DNA of 64,000 nt, from assembly GCA_026120185.1 (NCBI GenBank), contig JANUWF010002053.1:1-64000 (forward strand), in the 5' to 3' direction. The notes beneath the pieces are model-generated. The model saw nothing but the letters and a program-made list of their open reading frames with translations, did no database searches and had not been told where the DNA came from. This document shows, in pieces, positions 22,546 to 35,262 of this stretch. Each line of letters begins with the position of its first letter. Position 1 is the first letter of the stretch. Origin of the DNA: Voacanga thouarsii. Taxonomy: Eukaryota; Streptophyta; Magnoliopsida; Gentianales; Apocynaceae. A program made the position numbers and the translations under genes.

Positions 22546-23164
22546 TGTTGGATCGATCAATCATTGGATATAATTATTGACTCTAATAATTGCGATTAGA
22601 CTAAGAGTGTAGTTATGTTCTTTTAGTGGAGTGAAACGTAATTAATAAATTATTTTTATTGACAAAATAATTTATTGAAGTTTAGTCTAACTGTATCCGG
22701 TTAGGTCCCTTCAGTGGCTCCTAATTATTGGACAATAATAAATTATAATTTATTAATGAAAATTACAGAAAAGCAAAAATCGTATTTGAGATGGAATAGG
22801 ATAAGTGGAAATAGTTGTACCCAACTATACTTTTCTGATTCTATCAAGATTCATATTTTGAGATAGAGTCAACTATACATATTGGGTTATGACTCTATTT
22901 TCGATATACATGAGAAACAAAGTTCTTGTTCTCTCAGTTTTTGTGTGAGTCCACCATCAACAAAAAGATAATGAAAAATACAGTTAGCAATTTTCTGGTT
23001 CAGGGAGATTACATCGAAGAAGATTTAGGGGTTTGGAGCGTTACTAGAAGGCTAAAGATTTCAAGGATCGTATTGGTGAAGACAATATCTACAAAAGTAT
23101 GATTCATTTTCACGTATTCTGAGGGTTTAATCTGACATAAGCATATGGATACTATTTTCTAGCA
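22546..23164 (+). repeat. 3' LTR of the 16.6-kb copia (shared portion)
   Basis: Direct repeat of 16616-17239; starts TGTTGGATC and ends TTTCTAGCA. Followed by ATGTG, the right target duplication (23165-23169). Confidence 0.85.
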
Positions 23165-23169
23165 ATGTG

Positions 23170-23630
23170 TATGTGACAAATATATTTATTTATTTTGTGT
23201 GCGTGATTGTGTTTGGATTCACATATTATTTATCTTATATAAACATATACATATACATGCACACTCTCATATAATACATGGATATACATGTATCAATATC
23301 AAAAAATATATATAGATCCATATAACGTGATATTTTTTGTTAAAAGAAATAATATATATCCATGTGTTTGTGTACATTCAAATATCTATTTGCTTAGTAT
23401 ATTTGTACATATTAACCAATTTCTCTCTTCTTCTCCTTATATATGTGTGCATGTGTATTTTTACCTGTAAAGGTAATTATTATATATGATTTAACATATA
23501 GTTAACTCTCATGAGTTAGTGTTGGTAATAACTTATTCTAATAGTAGGAGGGTTATTACTCGAGACATAGGTCTCGAGTTCGACACTGAGCTGTGTCCCG
23601 TCCTTTACCCTATCCTTTTCCCTGCACCTT
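23170..23630. other. Short spacer, no gene; tRNA-like motifs near its end
   Basis: AT-rich sequence with dinucleotide tracts. At 23513-23528 GAGTTAGTGTTGGTAA and at 23571-23586 GTCTCGAGTTCGACAC resemble A and B boxes in the right order and about 45 bases apart, suggesting a decayed SINE head next to the CACTA end. Weak evidence. Confidence 0.35.
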
Positions 23631-23920
23631 CACTACTAAAATCAAAATCAAATACGATGGGTTTTTGACCTACCAGCCATCGTATTTGCTTAATACGACG
23701 GTTATTCAGCTGTCATAATAAGTCTCATCGCTTTTGGTCTACAACGGCTATGAAACCGTCGTATTAGGCTAATATGATGGCCAAATATGATGATTATTTG
23801 AAAGGGTCATTTTTTATCAGCCGCAAGGTTTATTGATACAGTTCAAAAACCTGTCGTATTAGGTAAATGTATTCGTCGACGGTTTGTGGCCGTCGTATTT
23901 TACAAGTGCCAAATACAACG

Positions 23921-23975
<55 letters not shown>

Positions 23976-24050
23976 TTGTGGTTGCCATCGTTTTTACCTA
24001 TTAGCCTTTGGGACAGACGACCAAATACGACGGCTTCTGTTTTTTGTTTT
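23631..24050 (-). repeat. CACTA left (3') terminal and subterminal repeat region
   Basis: Terminal CACTAC followed by at least eight degenerate direct and inverted copies of a motif centred on ATACGACGG (for example CCATCGTATTTG, AATACGACGGTTATT, CCGTCGTATTAGG). In the family these bind the element's DNA-binding protein. Contains a ~45-base (TA)n run at 23925-23969. Confidence 0.85.
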
Positions 24051-24360
24051 TAAAGCACTTTTTATTTTTATTTGACCCTATACTCGTATAATTTCAAGCC
24101 AAATACAATAGAATCAACTCATTCAACACCAAATGCAATAAAACACAATCTTCTCATTGCCAAACAACTCAAAAGTAATATCCTCAATAATCAAATCATA
24201 AATAATTTACAAAGTCCTAAAAAAAGATAGTACTACATATATGAGAAATAGGAAATGTCAAGAAATCGATCAGAAGCAGTAGTACAAATACAAATAAGAA
24301 CGAGATCAAAATATGTCACTCATCATAGACAGGCTTGTCAGGATCACATGATCCAACGGG

Positions 24361-26088
24361 TCAAGAAGTGAAACCAATACCAGGAGATGTTGTAGAAGCA
24401 CTAGATGAAGGTATAGGCGCTACATCAAATGCACCTGCATCCAATCTATACGATAATGCTTTCGTGGTAGTCTGAAGTGCAGCTATACGTGACTCGTAAG
24501 CCTCTTGCTCATGCTGTATCTCAGCTTGCATCTCAGCCTGCATAGTATCTCGCCTATTCTGCATACGTGGCTCAACCTCAATCTTGATGACCTCCTCAAC
24601 ATTTGCAGCAGAACTTGATCATTAATTGATTGAGATTGGTGTTGGACCATTTCCCTAGCACATAATACGATCTCTTGTTTCTTGACCGAACAATTACTGG
24701 AATATTTAATCATTCACTTCTTCTGTGTGCTTAGACTCAGGCAGCGCCTTCCACTTTGTCTCTAATTGGTCCTACGAAATGAAGAAACATTATATCAAAT
24801 TTATATTAGACTAATGTATTATCTTTGTCATATTTTAATAACACTAAAAAATTAACATTTAAAAATTACTTACAATCATTTCCGCAGTCAAACTATCAAC
24901 CTGCCGACCATGCCATCTTTGTGTCGTAAGGAACATATCATACTGTGATGTCGGTTGGCCTTGTAAGGCCATTGTAAAGATGTGTGAGAAATTTCAAGCA
25001 AATTAGATAAATTTTAAATGAATAGTGTATAAGATAAACTGAATACCTGACATTGTATAACAGAATATGGCATTCTTCCTGTGACTGGTGGATATGCCAT
25101 ATGCGACCAATTTTGTCTATTCCGCTCGACCTCCAACTGTGAATATTTAATATAGTTAACATATAAAATAATTTTATGATTAAAAAAAGTAAACAAGTTG
25201 TGAGATATAAAAGTAGCCAACTTCTATACATATGACCTATTGATTTTCGTCAACCTGTTTATCTCCACAAATAGTAGGCTTTGTACTATGCTAGAAAGGA
25301 ACATAGTATCTTTGTTTCAATTTTAACTTAATATTCTTCCACACTACACATAGCATTTTCATTGTGACACTACGTCCTTGTGGTGACATTGTGGTGTTGT
25401 CCTTGTACGTATTAAACAAATAATTAATTTAAAAAATGTTAACTTTTGAAGAAAACACTCTTGCATTTGTTAGAATAAAATTAGGTACATGTATTTCTTC
25501 CCAAACTTCGTCTTTAAGTCTCTGAGGTATGGAATGTCAATCCCTATAATTCAGAGGGATCCTACTGCTCATGCATGCAAAATAGCCTACCACTGAACTG
25601 TAGTGAGATGCATCTACCCTTACAAGTCTTCTGTGTTGGTTAACACCAACATTGTACTTTCAGAAGCCCGACTCACCCATTTGGAAGGTAACTTTCCACC
25701 CCTGCGAGAACTCCTTGTCATGGAGCCTGCAAAATATCAACACGAGAATTAATAGAAAAATAGTTAAGAAAAAAAAAGTTTAATACGATTTTAACAGCCA
25801 CATAGATCAATTTCTCTTAAAATTTACTTCTTATTAACTTAGCAAACGTGAGGCGCTAGGGTCTGAGGAAGAAGGTCCCATGCAGCTAAGACCTACATCA
25901 GAAGTAGGTATAGCTATCTCTTGATTGGACTCTTGATCTCTGAAGCCTATCCAGATAGTTGTATGTGATCTCTGACCCACTTCGTGTGCTAGTTCTTGTG
26001 TCTCTATACCCTGTGAGGAACTAGCTCTTGATCTCAAGGCAGCTATGGCGTCCTACATCAATCCACGTCAAGAACGTTTATTTACCAT
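24361..26088 (-). pseudogene. CACTA second protein relic (Ptta/En-Spm, Transposase_24-like)
   Basis: Read down the minus strand: a possible start at 26088 (MVNKRS), a Ser-rich stretch (26037-25834), then VRVDASHYSSVVGYFACMSS, RIPLNYRDWHSIP and LKDEVWEEI (about 25650-25500). This is the usual order of the plant En/Spm 'transposase 24' family. Then KLKQRYYVP, a remnant of the NRxxR...H..G stretch (WSHMAYPPVTGRMPYSVIQ, ~25120-25070), TTQRWHGRQVDSLTAEMI (~24930), and a coiled-coil-like tail rich in Gln, Glu and Ala (24564-24361). AT-rich gaps with stops may be introns at 25830-25740, 25440-25400, 25240-25130 and 25060-24970. In active elements this protein binds the subterminal repeats. Confidence 0.75.
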
Positions 26089-26299
26089 CTGCAAAATAAA
26101 AATATTTAACATTGAGTAAAAGACTTTAACAATTGAAGCACATTTAGTAAATGGTTAAGTAATTTGAGTATATGTAAATTGCAGGTTGTATTCTTCTTCC
26201 AACTAAATCTATTTCCTCCCAAAAAATCCCATCTCTAACCCATATGAAACAGGAAGAGAATCCAGCTGCTGTGCGGGAAAAGTTTCTAGATCATGGTCC

Positions 26300-29200
26300 C
26301 TTGAGTACACATCATAATTATCTCTTCTTATCATTGCATGCCAGTCTCTTTCTTAGGACAACGAGAAAAGCAAACCTATTCCGCTTGGTTTGCTAGTATG
26401 AATGACTCATCCATCTTTCTATTTTTCCGGTACAACAAACAGTCTAGATTTACCAAAGTAAACTTTAGATCATCAACTTTAACACCTCAATGTACATCAA
26501 CCCAATCATATTTGAATAACAAAAATTTCAGTTCACTATTATATCAGATCCTTATAATATCAGTAAGCACTCTATAGTAATTGACACTAGCTGCTATATG
26601 ATTCATATCTCTTAGATTGAAATAACTCATAGTATCAGTTTTACACATAACACCAGAATTTTGGATTGACTTGTTAGCTTCGTATGTTGTTGTAGGAAAT
26701 TGGAAGCCATTCACGTTGCACGCATTGCAACACAACCCTTGATTGAAAGGACCATTTGTAAGCTTTTTAACTTCAACAGGGAATATCAGGACATTCTTCA
26801 TTCTTATCAACCTATAATAAATATAAGTGTTATAAAGACTATATGTTCTAGAGTAATAACTCACTATATTGTATATGTTTTACTTACATAATGACTGAGC
26901 CAAGTGTGAAACGTTTGAGAATGAATACGTTGTCGGTTATGTAATCGAGATCTTGGATGCTCTCTATTTATGACAAAATGTGAAGACTGCATAGAGACAT
27001 ACGAGAAAATTTAGAAGTTATAATAGCATAAAAAATGAAAGATAATGAATAAAAGTAAAACTGACTCTCTATATAGTTTAAGGATGTCAGAGTTGGCTAG
27101 AATCCATCGATGTGCTTACATCATAGCTAAACAATTAAATATTACATTAATCCCTTTTCCAACTGGTTTACCCATCAAGTTGTCATCATCAACATATCTT
27201 GGGGGCCTATTCTCTTTGCTCTCAACATTGTCTAAATATCTCGACACAAATGTCATATATTCTTCCATTAAATATCTACTAGCTATTGAACCTTTAGGTC
27301 AGCACGATTGCGCACGCAACACTTTAGAGTTTTCAAGTATCTTTCAATTGGAAACATCCATCGACATTGAACTGGACTAGCTAACAATGCATCATCGACC
27401 AAATGTATCAGTAAATGTTTCATTATATCAAAAAAACTAGGAATGAATGTCTTCTAAAAAAAAGTGACTGTAACTGCAAAACGGTCTTGAAAATACTCAA
27501 GATGCCTCTCTTTGTTAATTTTAGAACACAACTGCCTAAAATATAAAGCAATCTCAATCAAAAATTGCACTACATTCTTGAGCAAAGTTGTGCGGGCTAC
27601 TAATGGGATTAATTGTTGGAGTAAAATGTAGGAATCATAACTCTTCAAACCTCCCAAAGTCTTTTTCCTCATGTTTATCTATCGAGAAATATTAGAATAA
27701 TAGCCATCAAGAGCTCTCAATTCCTTCAATACTATTAAAAAAAACTTCAACTTTTGACCTACTCATTGTATAAGGAATTGGTGGCAAACTGTATCCAGTT
27801 CCAGGTGGTTTTAAAATTGGATGTAAAGACTTTCTAATATTCATTACTTGCAAGTCTTGATAAGCTTTGAAGTTATTTTTTGAAGAAGTACTATCACCCA
27901 ATATTATAAACAACAGATTATCTACAAAATTTTTCTCAACGTGCATCGGGTCCAAATTGTGCATCATCAAATTACTCTCCCAATATGGCAACTCCCAAAA
28001 AAATACTCTTGTTCTTCCAATTATAAGAATTTATGCTAAACTTCTGTTTGCAGTCAGTCTGCATTTTGATTTTCATATCATCTATTACATATTTTGTTAA
28101 ACAACCCTAAAGCTCTGTCAAAATTTTTGTCCCCGTACACCTTTTTTGTGCTTGTCGTATTTCTATTCTACCATAGAAAGAAACTTTGTCCCTATAGAGC
28201 TTATGTGATGGTTCAAGAAATCTGCAATGATATAAGAAGTAATGTGTACCACTGTTAGCCAAACGGTAAAACAAACAGTTGACATCGCATATCGGACACT
28301 ATAGCCAGAGAGATTACCATAGGCTAGGAAATCACTTATGGTCCACATAATAGATGCACGCAAACGGAACATCTTTTTTGCCTCAGCATCATAAGTAATC
28401 ACACCGTCAAGTCATAATTCTTTTAACTCCTTGATCAATGGTTGCAAAAATACGTCAAACTTGTTTTCCGGACTCTTGGGGCCATCAATAAGAGTTGACA
28501 GAATAAAATAAGGTTGCTTCATGCATAGCCAGGGTAGCAAATTTTATGGTATTAAAACAACAGGCCAAGTACTATGTGGTATGTGCATATTTGAAAACAA
28601 ACTAAATCCATCCAAAGCCAATCCAAGTCTAACATTCCAACAGTCACTTGCAAATTCCAAATGCGACTCATCAAACTTTCCCCAAGCCTTAGAATCAGTT
28701 GGGTGTTTATAGACTCTATCTTTCACACGACATTCCTAATGGCACCTCATAAGGGATGTAGTTTTGCAAGACATGAACAATCGCTTCAACGTCAGGGTCA
28801 AACGGAAAATACCTAACACACTTGTATGCAATTGTACTGCCTTCTTTCTTGTGCTTCGGAGCATTGCATACCTCACAAAGTTGTGCGGCCTCATTTTTCC
28901 CTCTGTATATTATGCAATTGTTTGGACAAGCATCCCAGACTTTGCATTCCATTCCTAACACATTCGTTATCTTACTAGCCTCGTAGTAATTCTTGACAAT
29001 TTTCACTCCCATCTCACTAAAAGAATCTGTTAGAAGGTCAAGTAACATATCAACAGACTTATTCGACAACTCATTGAGAACTTTTAAATGCAATAATCTC
29101 ATAATGAATAACAGTGAAGAAAACTTAGTACAACCTGGATACAACTCTACATTAGCCTCTTCTAACAATTTATGTATCTTTCTCAAATCTCCAAGCTCTT

Positions 29201-29561
29201 CAGTTGCATTATCAAAGTCACTAATGCCACCAACATCTTTAACCATCCTAACCATATCATCTTCTTGTATGTTTTCAGTCAAAGGAATATTGCTAGTTGT
29301 ATTGCGAGAAGATAAGTATGTTTCCCCATGAACACTCTATCTTTTGTACCAATGCATGAAACCCCACATTTGGCAATGTTGTTTGACCTCTATTGTACTA
29401 TAAAGATACCTATTCTGGCACTTCATACAAGGACAATGGATTTTGGATCCATTAGGTTTGTCTAATAATGTAAATTCTACAAAGGCATCCAAACCCTTAT
29501 TATATTCGTCACCTAAACGGTCTTGTAAGTCAATCCACGATCGATTCATCCACCTATTCAT
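26300..29561 (-). pseudogene. CACTA TNP2-type transposase pseudogene
   Basis: The first block, 29561-29337, is the transposase-associated domain (RSWIDLQDRLGDEYNKGLDAF, then HCPCMKCQN). Block 29282-28716 includes CPNNCIIYRGKNE and CEVCNAPKHKK, the family's Cys-rich segment. Next come LEFASDCWNVRLGLALDGFS (~28640), LRASIMWTISDFLAYGNLSG (~28370-28300), LPYWESNLMMHNLDPMHVEKN (~27995) and DLQVMNIRKSLHP (~27850). GGLKSYDSYILLQQLIPL follows (~27650), then the DUF4218-like RWMFPIERYLKTLK, CVRNRA (~27340) and the DUF4216-like NSGVMCKTD and YYRVLTDII (~26650-26550), DESFILANQAE (~26400). Many stops and frame changes make it inactive. It would catalyse excision and insertion. Confidence 0.85.
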
Positions 29562-29825
29562 TTATCAATATTTTCAGTCAATGTACAAGTTTTGTTATAA
29601 TAAACGCATTGCCACTTATCATATTTTTTATAAACCTCTATGAACCATATTAAACTATCATTAACCTCTATCACAGAATATCGCAAAATATCATTAACCT
29701 CTACTAAAAACATCCTTAAACCTCAAGAACCTCTATGGATACCATTTCAATATCATATTGTTTTTACTCTTAAAAGCATAAATTGATCAACACATTTATA
29801 GTTCTAAATATTTTTTAAAAAATTG

Positions 29826-30602
29826 ATAGAGTTTTCCCTGTAAGTACACATTTTCTAAGCACTAAGCCATCTCAAGATGTGTCAAGGATTTAAGTCAACA
29901 AACAAAAAACTTAAAAAGATATACATGAATCATGCATTAAGGGTAATCACCCATTACTCACGAGAAGCGATCACCCATCACTCACGGGGATCCAGTAATG
30001 AAATATTAAAAAGTGCCATTCGCTAGCTAATCAGAATAAAGTGACACACCTCTTAGAGAGAATTATAAAGTTATGGATTGGTAAAACCTAAAGATAAGGA
30101 AAACAATGAAATTGATCAAGATAATATAATTTTACCTATCTCATTGTCATCATCATAATTATATATCTTCTTTTGATTTCTTATAGTTTTACCTAATTTG
30201 AAATCAAGTTCAAATCCTTAAGCAAAGTTTGCCTTCTTAGGCCACAAAATTCTTTTGAAGTCATCATCAAACATTTATTTAGCTACCATAATAGAAGAGA
30301 ATAACAAATTTTAAATCAAAAGCTGATTTGAAAAATTTTTGACAGAGTATCCCTTATAAATTGAACATCTCCAGGCACTGAGCCATTCCAAGACGTGCCA
30401 AGCATTCAAGTCAATTAACAAAAAATACATAAAATCAATTCAATTATTCAGTAAAACTAATATAAGTCAATATAGCATAAAACTATTTAAGGGTAATCAC
30501 CCATTACCTATGAGAAGTGATCACCTATCATTCATGGGGAATGATAACCCATCATTTACGGGGAATGATAATCCATCATTCACGGGGATCTAGCAATGAA
30601 CA
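29826..30602. repeat. Duplicated segment with a 24-bp minisatellite
   Basis: 29826-30010 and 30343-30602 are diverged copies (shared GTACACATTTTCTAAGCACT-like start, GTCAA..AACAAAAAA, then the minisatellite, then GGGGATC.AG.AATGAA). The 24-bp unit (xxAATCACCCATCAxTCACGxG) is present twice at 29943-29990 and four times at 30493-30588. Confidence 0.8.
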
Positions 30603-30944
30603 AGTTGTTTCTTACCTTAGTAATGATCTTCTATACACTCACAAAAACAACTATATCTCTAACATGTGCACATAGCAAATACTACTTAATTAGTCCAACT
30701 AAGAATATAACTAAGAAGAAAAAAAAAAGTTCATGTCTAGAATAGCCATTACTCCATTGCATCGACAATATAGTTGGTAAAGATGTAATAATGAGATAAT
30801 TTGAGGGTAAAGTATTAGGCCGTTTTGGAGGCTTTGGCAAGTGATATTCCTTCCTGAAATGTGTATTGATTGAAGTTCCTATTAAGTGCTTTATAAGTGA
30901 TTTAAGTGAAAGTTGTTCATCTGACGCCTCTTTACACCCAACAC

Positions 30945-30945
30945 A

Positions 30946-30997
<52 letters not shown>

Positions 30998-30998
30998 G
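30945..30998. repeat. (AAT)n microsatellite
   Basis: About 17 uninterrupted AAT/TAA triplets. Confidence 0.95.
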
Positions 30999-31186
30999 CG
31001 TATTTGGAATTATATTTAATTTTTTAAAAAATATAAATATAAATATATTTATGAATTTTATAAAAAAAATTATATATTCAAATATTCCTATTACTATCTA
31101 TTTAGAGTAAAAAAAAAATTATTATTTTATAAATAAAATATAATTATATTAGATTTATTTTTTCATTAAAGAATATTTAAAATAGT

Positions 31187-31358
31187 GTTCTTTTTTAAAA
31201 AGTTATAAAAAAGTGTAATATGAAACACAGTATTTTATAAAATTTAAGTATGAAAACTAAATATTAAAAATTGAGTACTTAAGCATTAAATTTAAACAAG
31301 TGTAAAAAATTAAGTACTTAGTTATAATTTATTTTTTTACTTTATTTGTTATAATTTA

Positions 31359-31437
<79 letters not shown>

Positions 31438-31800
31438 GTAATAATAACAACAATTAGATGAGAATCAAAATTTAACTTTTAAACTTAAATAATACTTATA
31501 ATACTAAAAATTTAAAATAAAATTTCAATATATATATATATATATATATTAATCAATTAAATGATAATGAAATTTTGTTATCAAATATATTAAAATAATT
31601 AAAATGCTACTTAAAAAAGTTATAAAACAAGTGTAATATGAAACACAGTATTTCATAAAATTTAAGTACGAAAACTAAATATTAAAAATTGAGTACTTAA
31701 GTATTAAATTTAAACAAGTGTAAAAAATTGAGTACTTAAGTTATAATTTATTTTTGTACTATATTTATTATAATTTAAATATTATAATAAAAATAATAAA

Positions 31801-31889
<89 letters not shown>

Positions 31890-32020
31890 TTAGATGAGAA
31901 TCAAACTTCAACTTTTAAACTTAAATAATACTTATTATACTAAAAATTTAAAATAAAATTTCAATATATATATTTTGATCAATTAAATGATAATAAAATT
32001 TTGTTATCAAATATATTAAA
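31187..32020. repeat. ~415-bp tandem duplication with embedded (AAT)n
   Basis: 31187-31600 and 31601-32020 match through GTGTAATATGAAACACAGTA, AAAAATTGAGTACTTAAG, an (AAT)n run (31360-31437 and ~31795-31885), CAATTAGATGAGAATCAAA and ATTTTGTTATCAAATATATT. The two copies are about 90 % identical outside the triplet runs. Confidence 0.85.
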
Positions 32021-32402
32021 ATAATTAAATACTTAATATTATATATTATCTAATTTATTTAATTAATTAATTTAAAGTATTTAATTAAATTAAAAAATAT
32101 ACCATAAATCTAACACTAATATATCTCAACAATAATTTGAAGGAAAGTTAAGTAATATATCTAACACTAATGTAATGCAAGAGTGAATCTGGCAAATCAG
32201 AAATCCAAAACAATGTCTCCAATCATCAATCTTAAAATCTTCACCAACTATATCTATATGTTCCAAAACACAGACAATAATTTGGGAGACTGATGAGCTG
32301 TATTCCAAACCTAAAAATTAAAGATACAGCTTGTGATAGTTTTAATCGGTTAAAATATTTTGTTTCTACCCTAGTGATGGTTGAGAACATTTTTAGCTAT
32401 TC

Positions 32403-32406
<4 letters not shown>

Positions 32407-32448
<42 letters not shown>

Positions 32449-32510
32449 TGTGTGTGTGTGTGTGTATGTGTGCGCGCGCACGCGCGTTCGTGCGGTCGTG
32501 TGTGTGTGAG
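32407..32510. repeat. (GA)n(GT)n compound microsatellite
   Basis: (GA)n to ~32446, then (GT)n to ~32475, then a CGCGCGCACGCGCG stretch and GTGTGTG. The alternating purine-pyrimidine part could adopt Z-DNA; this is only a sequence property. Confidence 0.95.
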
Positions 32511-33089
32511 TTGATCAAGTGATATCGTCACAAAAAGCAGTTACACTTAGATAAGAGAAGCAGCTATCTATGCAGTGGGGGCTGGTATTGCTAGCTTTTC
32601 TCAAACTAAGTTCATATCTCAAACTAGGTAGGGAATAGTGCTAATGTTTTGAGCTTTAACGGAATGAAAAAACAAATAGGATTCGTTTATTCCTTAACCA
32701 TATTGGAGAAGAAATTAAATTTTATTTCCAACAATTCATCAAGTAAATAATTAGATTGCCATCATTGGGATCTTGATTCCACTTTATTAAAAATTATCAT
32801 ACAATCACAGGCATAAACATAGGCAAGGAAGAATATCAGACAACAAGGGTTAAAGGGAACACAGAGCACAGACGGGAAAGTTAAAGAATTCGTAGATTAT
32901 AGGAACAAATTTTCATCACAGAAAACCTTAGAAAAAGGAAAATGACCATTTTACACTATAATTACATGAAGTTATTAATTATAGAAACGTTCCTAGAAAA
33001 TCATAAAGAAAGGAACAAGGGAACAAAAGGATACTGGCCTTTTTTGGAAGAAGAGTCTAGGCGCTTAGATCTGCATATTATCAGCTTTG

Positions 33090-33370
33090 ACTAACACTTG
33101 AGAGTAAGGACACAGCGGCGGTGGCGGCAGCAATTTAGCAATAATGCTAGAGTGGGTGAATGAGACAACAACACATGGGGGGCAGACCGGTGTTGAAAAA
33201 AAAAGGGGAAATGAGGGAGATGACGACCGAATAACACTTGAGAGTAAGGACATAGTGGCGACGGCAGCAATGGAGGAAGCATACTGGAGTGGGTGAATGA
33301 GATAGCAACAGATAGGGGAGAGACCGACATCGAAGAAGAAAAGGGGAAAGGAGGGAGATGACGGCTGTCC
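33090..33370. repeat. ~140-bp tandem duplication
   Basis: Two units begin AACACTTGAGAGTAAGGACA and end AGGGAGATGACG. They share GAGTGGGTGAATGAGA. Pro/Ser-rich minus-strand ORFs overlap it in several frames, none with a known domain. Confidence 0.85.
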
Positions 33371-33394
33371 AACAAATTAATGGCAAACCGGGTG

Positions 33395-33500
33395 GGTTTT
33401 AGACATCATAATTACGACAGTTAAAAACCATCATAATAATTACCAACTACAACGATGGTTATAAACCGTCTTAATACACCTCACAACCGTCGTAATTAGT
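33395..33500. repeat. Inner cluster of CACTA subterminal-type motifs
   Basis: Degenerate copies such as AATTACGACAGTT, CTACAACGATGGTTAT and ACAACCGTCGTAATTAG. They match the motifs at the element ends but lie about 1.1 kb inside the right end once the gypsy insertion is removed. Confidence 0.7.
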
Positions 33501-33730
33501 TAAATAATTAGTTAATTTAAGTGTTTTAAATTGAATTTTTGCTTAGATTTTAATTTATATATACACTATATAAATCTATTGTATACAAAAATAAATATAT
33601 ATTATTAATGTGACAAATAAAATTTTATTCTCATACATGTACATTTTACTTTTAAAATAAAAATAATTACACGCACAATATATATATCTCTATGTAAATT
33701 AATGAAATAATTAAGATAATATACTATACT

Positions 33731-35262
33731 TGATGCGTATTTATTTAGGTGTAAAAATCATATAAAAATAAGCACATTCCCAATCAAGTTTAAATTAAAA
33801 TGTTAACCCCAAATTACATATATGAGCAAGCGCACTCATCATTAACATAACATAGGGTTCAAACGAGTGTCGATCCTCAAGGAACAAGTATGCATTAATC
33901 AGTTTTCTTTCATTGTTTAACCAACTCAATAAAGTGAAAAAGAAAAAAAATAAAATAAAATAGTATATACATGTCAATGATGGAGAATTATGTAACTCAA
34001 ACCATTATTCTGGCAAACATGATCTTAAAGTACCTAATCATTATCATAACTAATTATTCTTCTGGTATCATGAAGGATTAAGATAGATTCACTTCTTTTT
34101 CAATTCATAAAATCACTATCTTCTAGATAAATTAGCATTACTTGGTCTCGTCTCAACTAATTTATCTAAAAGATGCATTAAACACAATCCTTGATTAAAT
34201 TCCCTTGGTCTCAGCAAATTTAAAACATGAGACTAACTAATGAATCCTTGGTCTCGGCAAACATTAATTAACCTTTAATTACTTAGTCCTCATCAATTAA
34301 GCCCCTTGGTCTCGATGAGTTAATAGACAACAAATATGAAATCAATCAATTGAAACCATTATCAACCCCTTTGGTCTCAGCAAGTTAATGGAAAGAACCA
34401 ACCAATTAATCTTGTAATAAGTACAAGTAATTAAATACCAAGAAGAACAATCAATTAATCAAAAGATCAAATAACTCTAAATATCATGAATACCTAAAAT
34501 AATGTCAAATTACAATAAAATAATTAATACATCATTGTTCAAGAAAAAGAAAACAAAGTAAAAGAAAGCACTCATAGATAAATCTCCTTCTTCTTCCTTT
34601 GAAGACCTTCTTGTACAACCCTCCTTGAATTAAAGAATTCCTCATTTGATTTGAGTGATTTTCTGTTATAATCTATGAATTTCCCCCTTTTCTCTAGTGT
34701 TTTCTATCTATTTATAGACTTAAGAAGTGCCTAAACTCGTTGGTGTAGAGTTTTTGGCCGAGTAGAAGTAGGAAGATACTAAAATTCTGCAGATTACCAA
34801 AAATCGCGTGCAAAAATCAAGGTACCGCCTCCTCATCAGGGCATAGCTGGCGCCGCCTTGGCTGCTAAGTTGGCACTGGTTGTGTTCTGTTTTTCAGTTG
34901 TTCGTCATTTTTTTTTTATTTCTTTGCACTGTTTTCCAGAGTACAGCTGGCGCCGGTTCCAGCTTCACAGTCAGCGCTAGTTTGGTTCTATTCTAGACGT
35001 TTCACTGATTTTTTTGTCGCCTTGAAATGCATGCCAACAGCACGTGGCCGGCGCCGATTCCTCTACCCTGTCTGGCACCGCCTCTGCTCTGTTTTGTGAT
35101 GTTTTTGTCTTATTTTATCTCTAAAATCTGAAATAATGCGCAAAATACCTTTTCAAGGATAAAATCTTAAATATAAATGAATATGACTAATTATTGAACA
35201 AAATGTATCACAAAATAGCCTTAAATAACTAAAAAAAAATATGACTAATTTAGGCCCTATCA
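33731..35262 (-). repeat. 3' LTR of the Athila/Tat-type element
   Basis: Ends confirmed by the solo LTR of the same family. Bases 34805-34900 and 34935-35100 contain short GGCGCCG-type GC-rich motifs. The right copy lacks about 70 bases of the first of these blocks. The PPT lies just inside (35263-35275, minus GTGTGGGGAATA). Confidence 0.88.

Larger units (their letters stand above)
16616..23164 (+). mobile_element. Ty1/copia retrotransposon, rearranged, gag and protease missing
   Basis: Bounded by direct repeats 16616-17239 and 22546-23164, both starting TGTTGGATC and ending TTTCTAGCA, and by the target duplication ATGTG. PBS follows at 17242. The internal part has a ~1.5-kb non-coding leader, a misplaced scrap of the RNase H C-terminus, then GAG-pre-integrase, integrase, RT and RNase H, all with stops. 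A second, typical PPT plus LTR-start signal occurs 738 bases before the 3' copy, so the true LTR length is uncertain. The pol closely resembles that of the inner copia at 53495-61020. Confidence 0.85.
29562..33390. other. CACTA 5' non-coding region
   Basis: No protein-like frame was seen upstream of the transposase start. The region is built of duplications and simple repeats, listed separately, and AT-rich filler. It presumably held the promoter and leader of the transposase. Confidence 0.6.

Noticed and set aside
29940..30600. CRISPR-like array from the 24-bp repeats
   Set aside because: Units are directly adjacent without spacers, in a plant transposon.
33065..33386. Overlapping Pro/Ser-rich minus-strand ORFs as a protein gene
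   Set aside because: They come from a ~140-bp tandem duplication open in several frames; no domain and low complexity.
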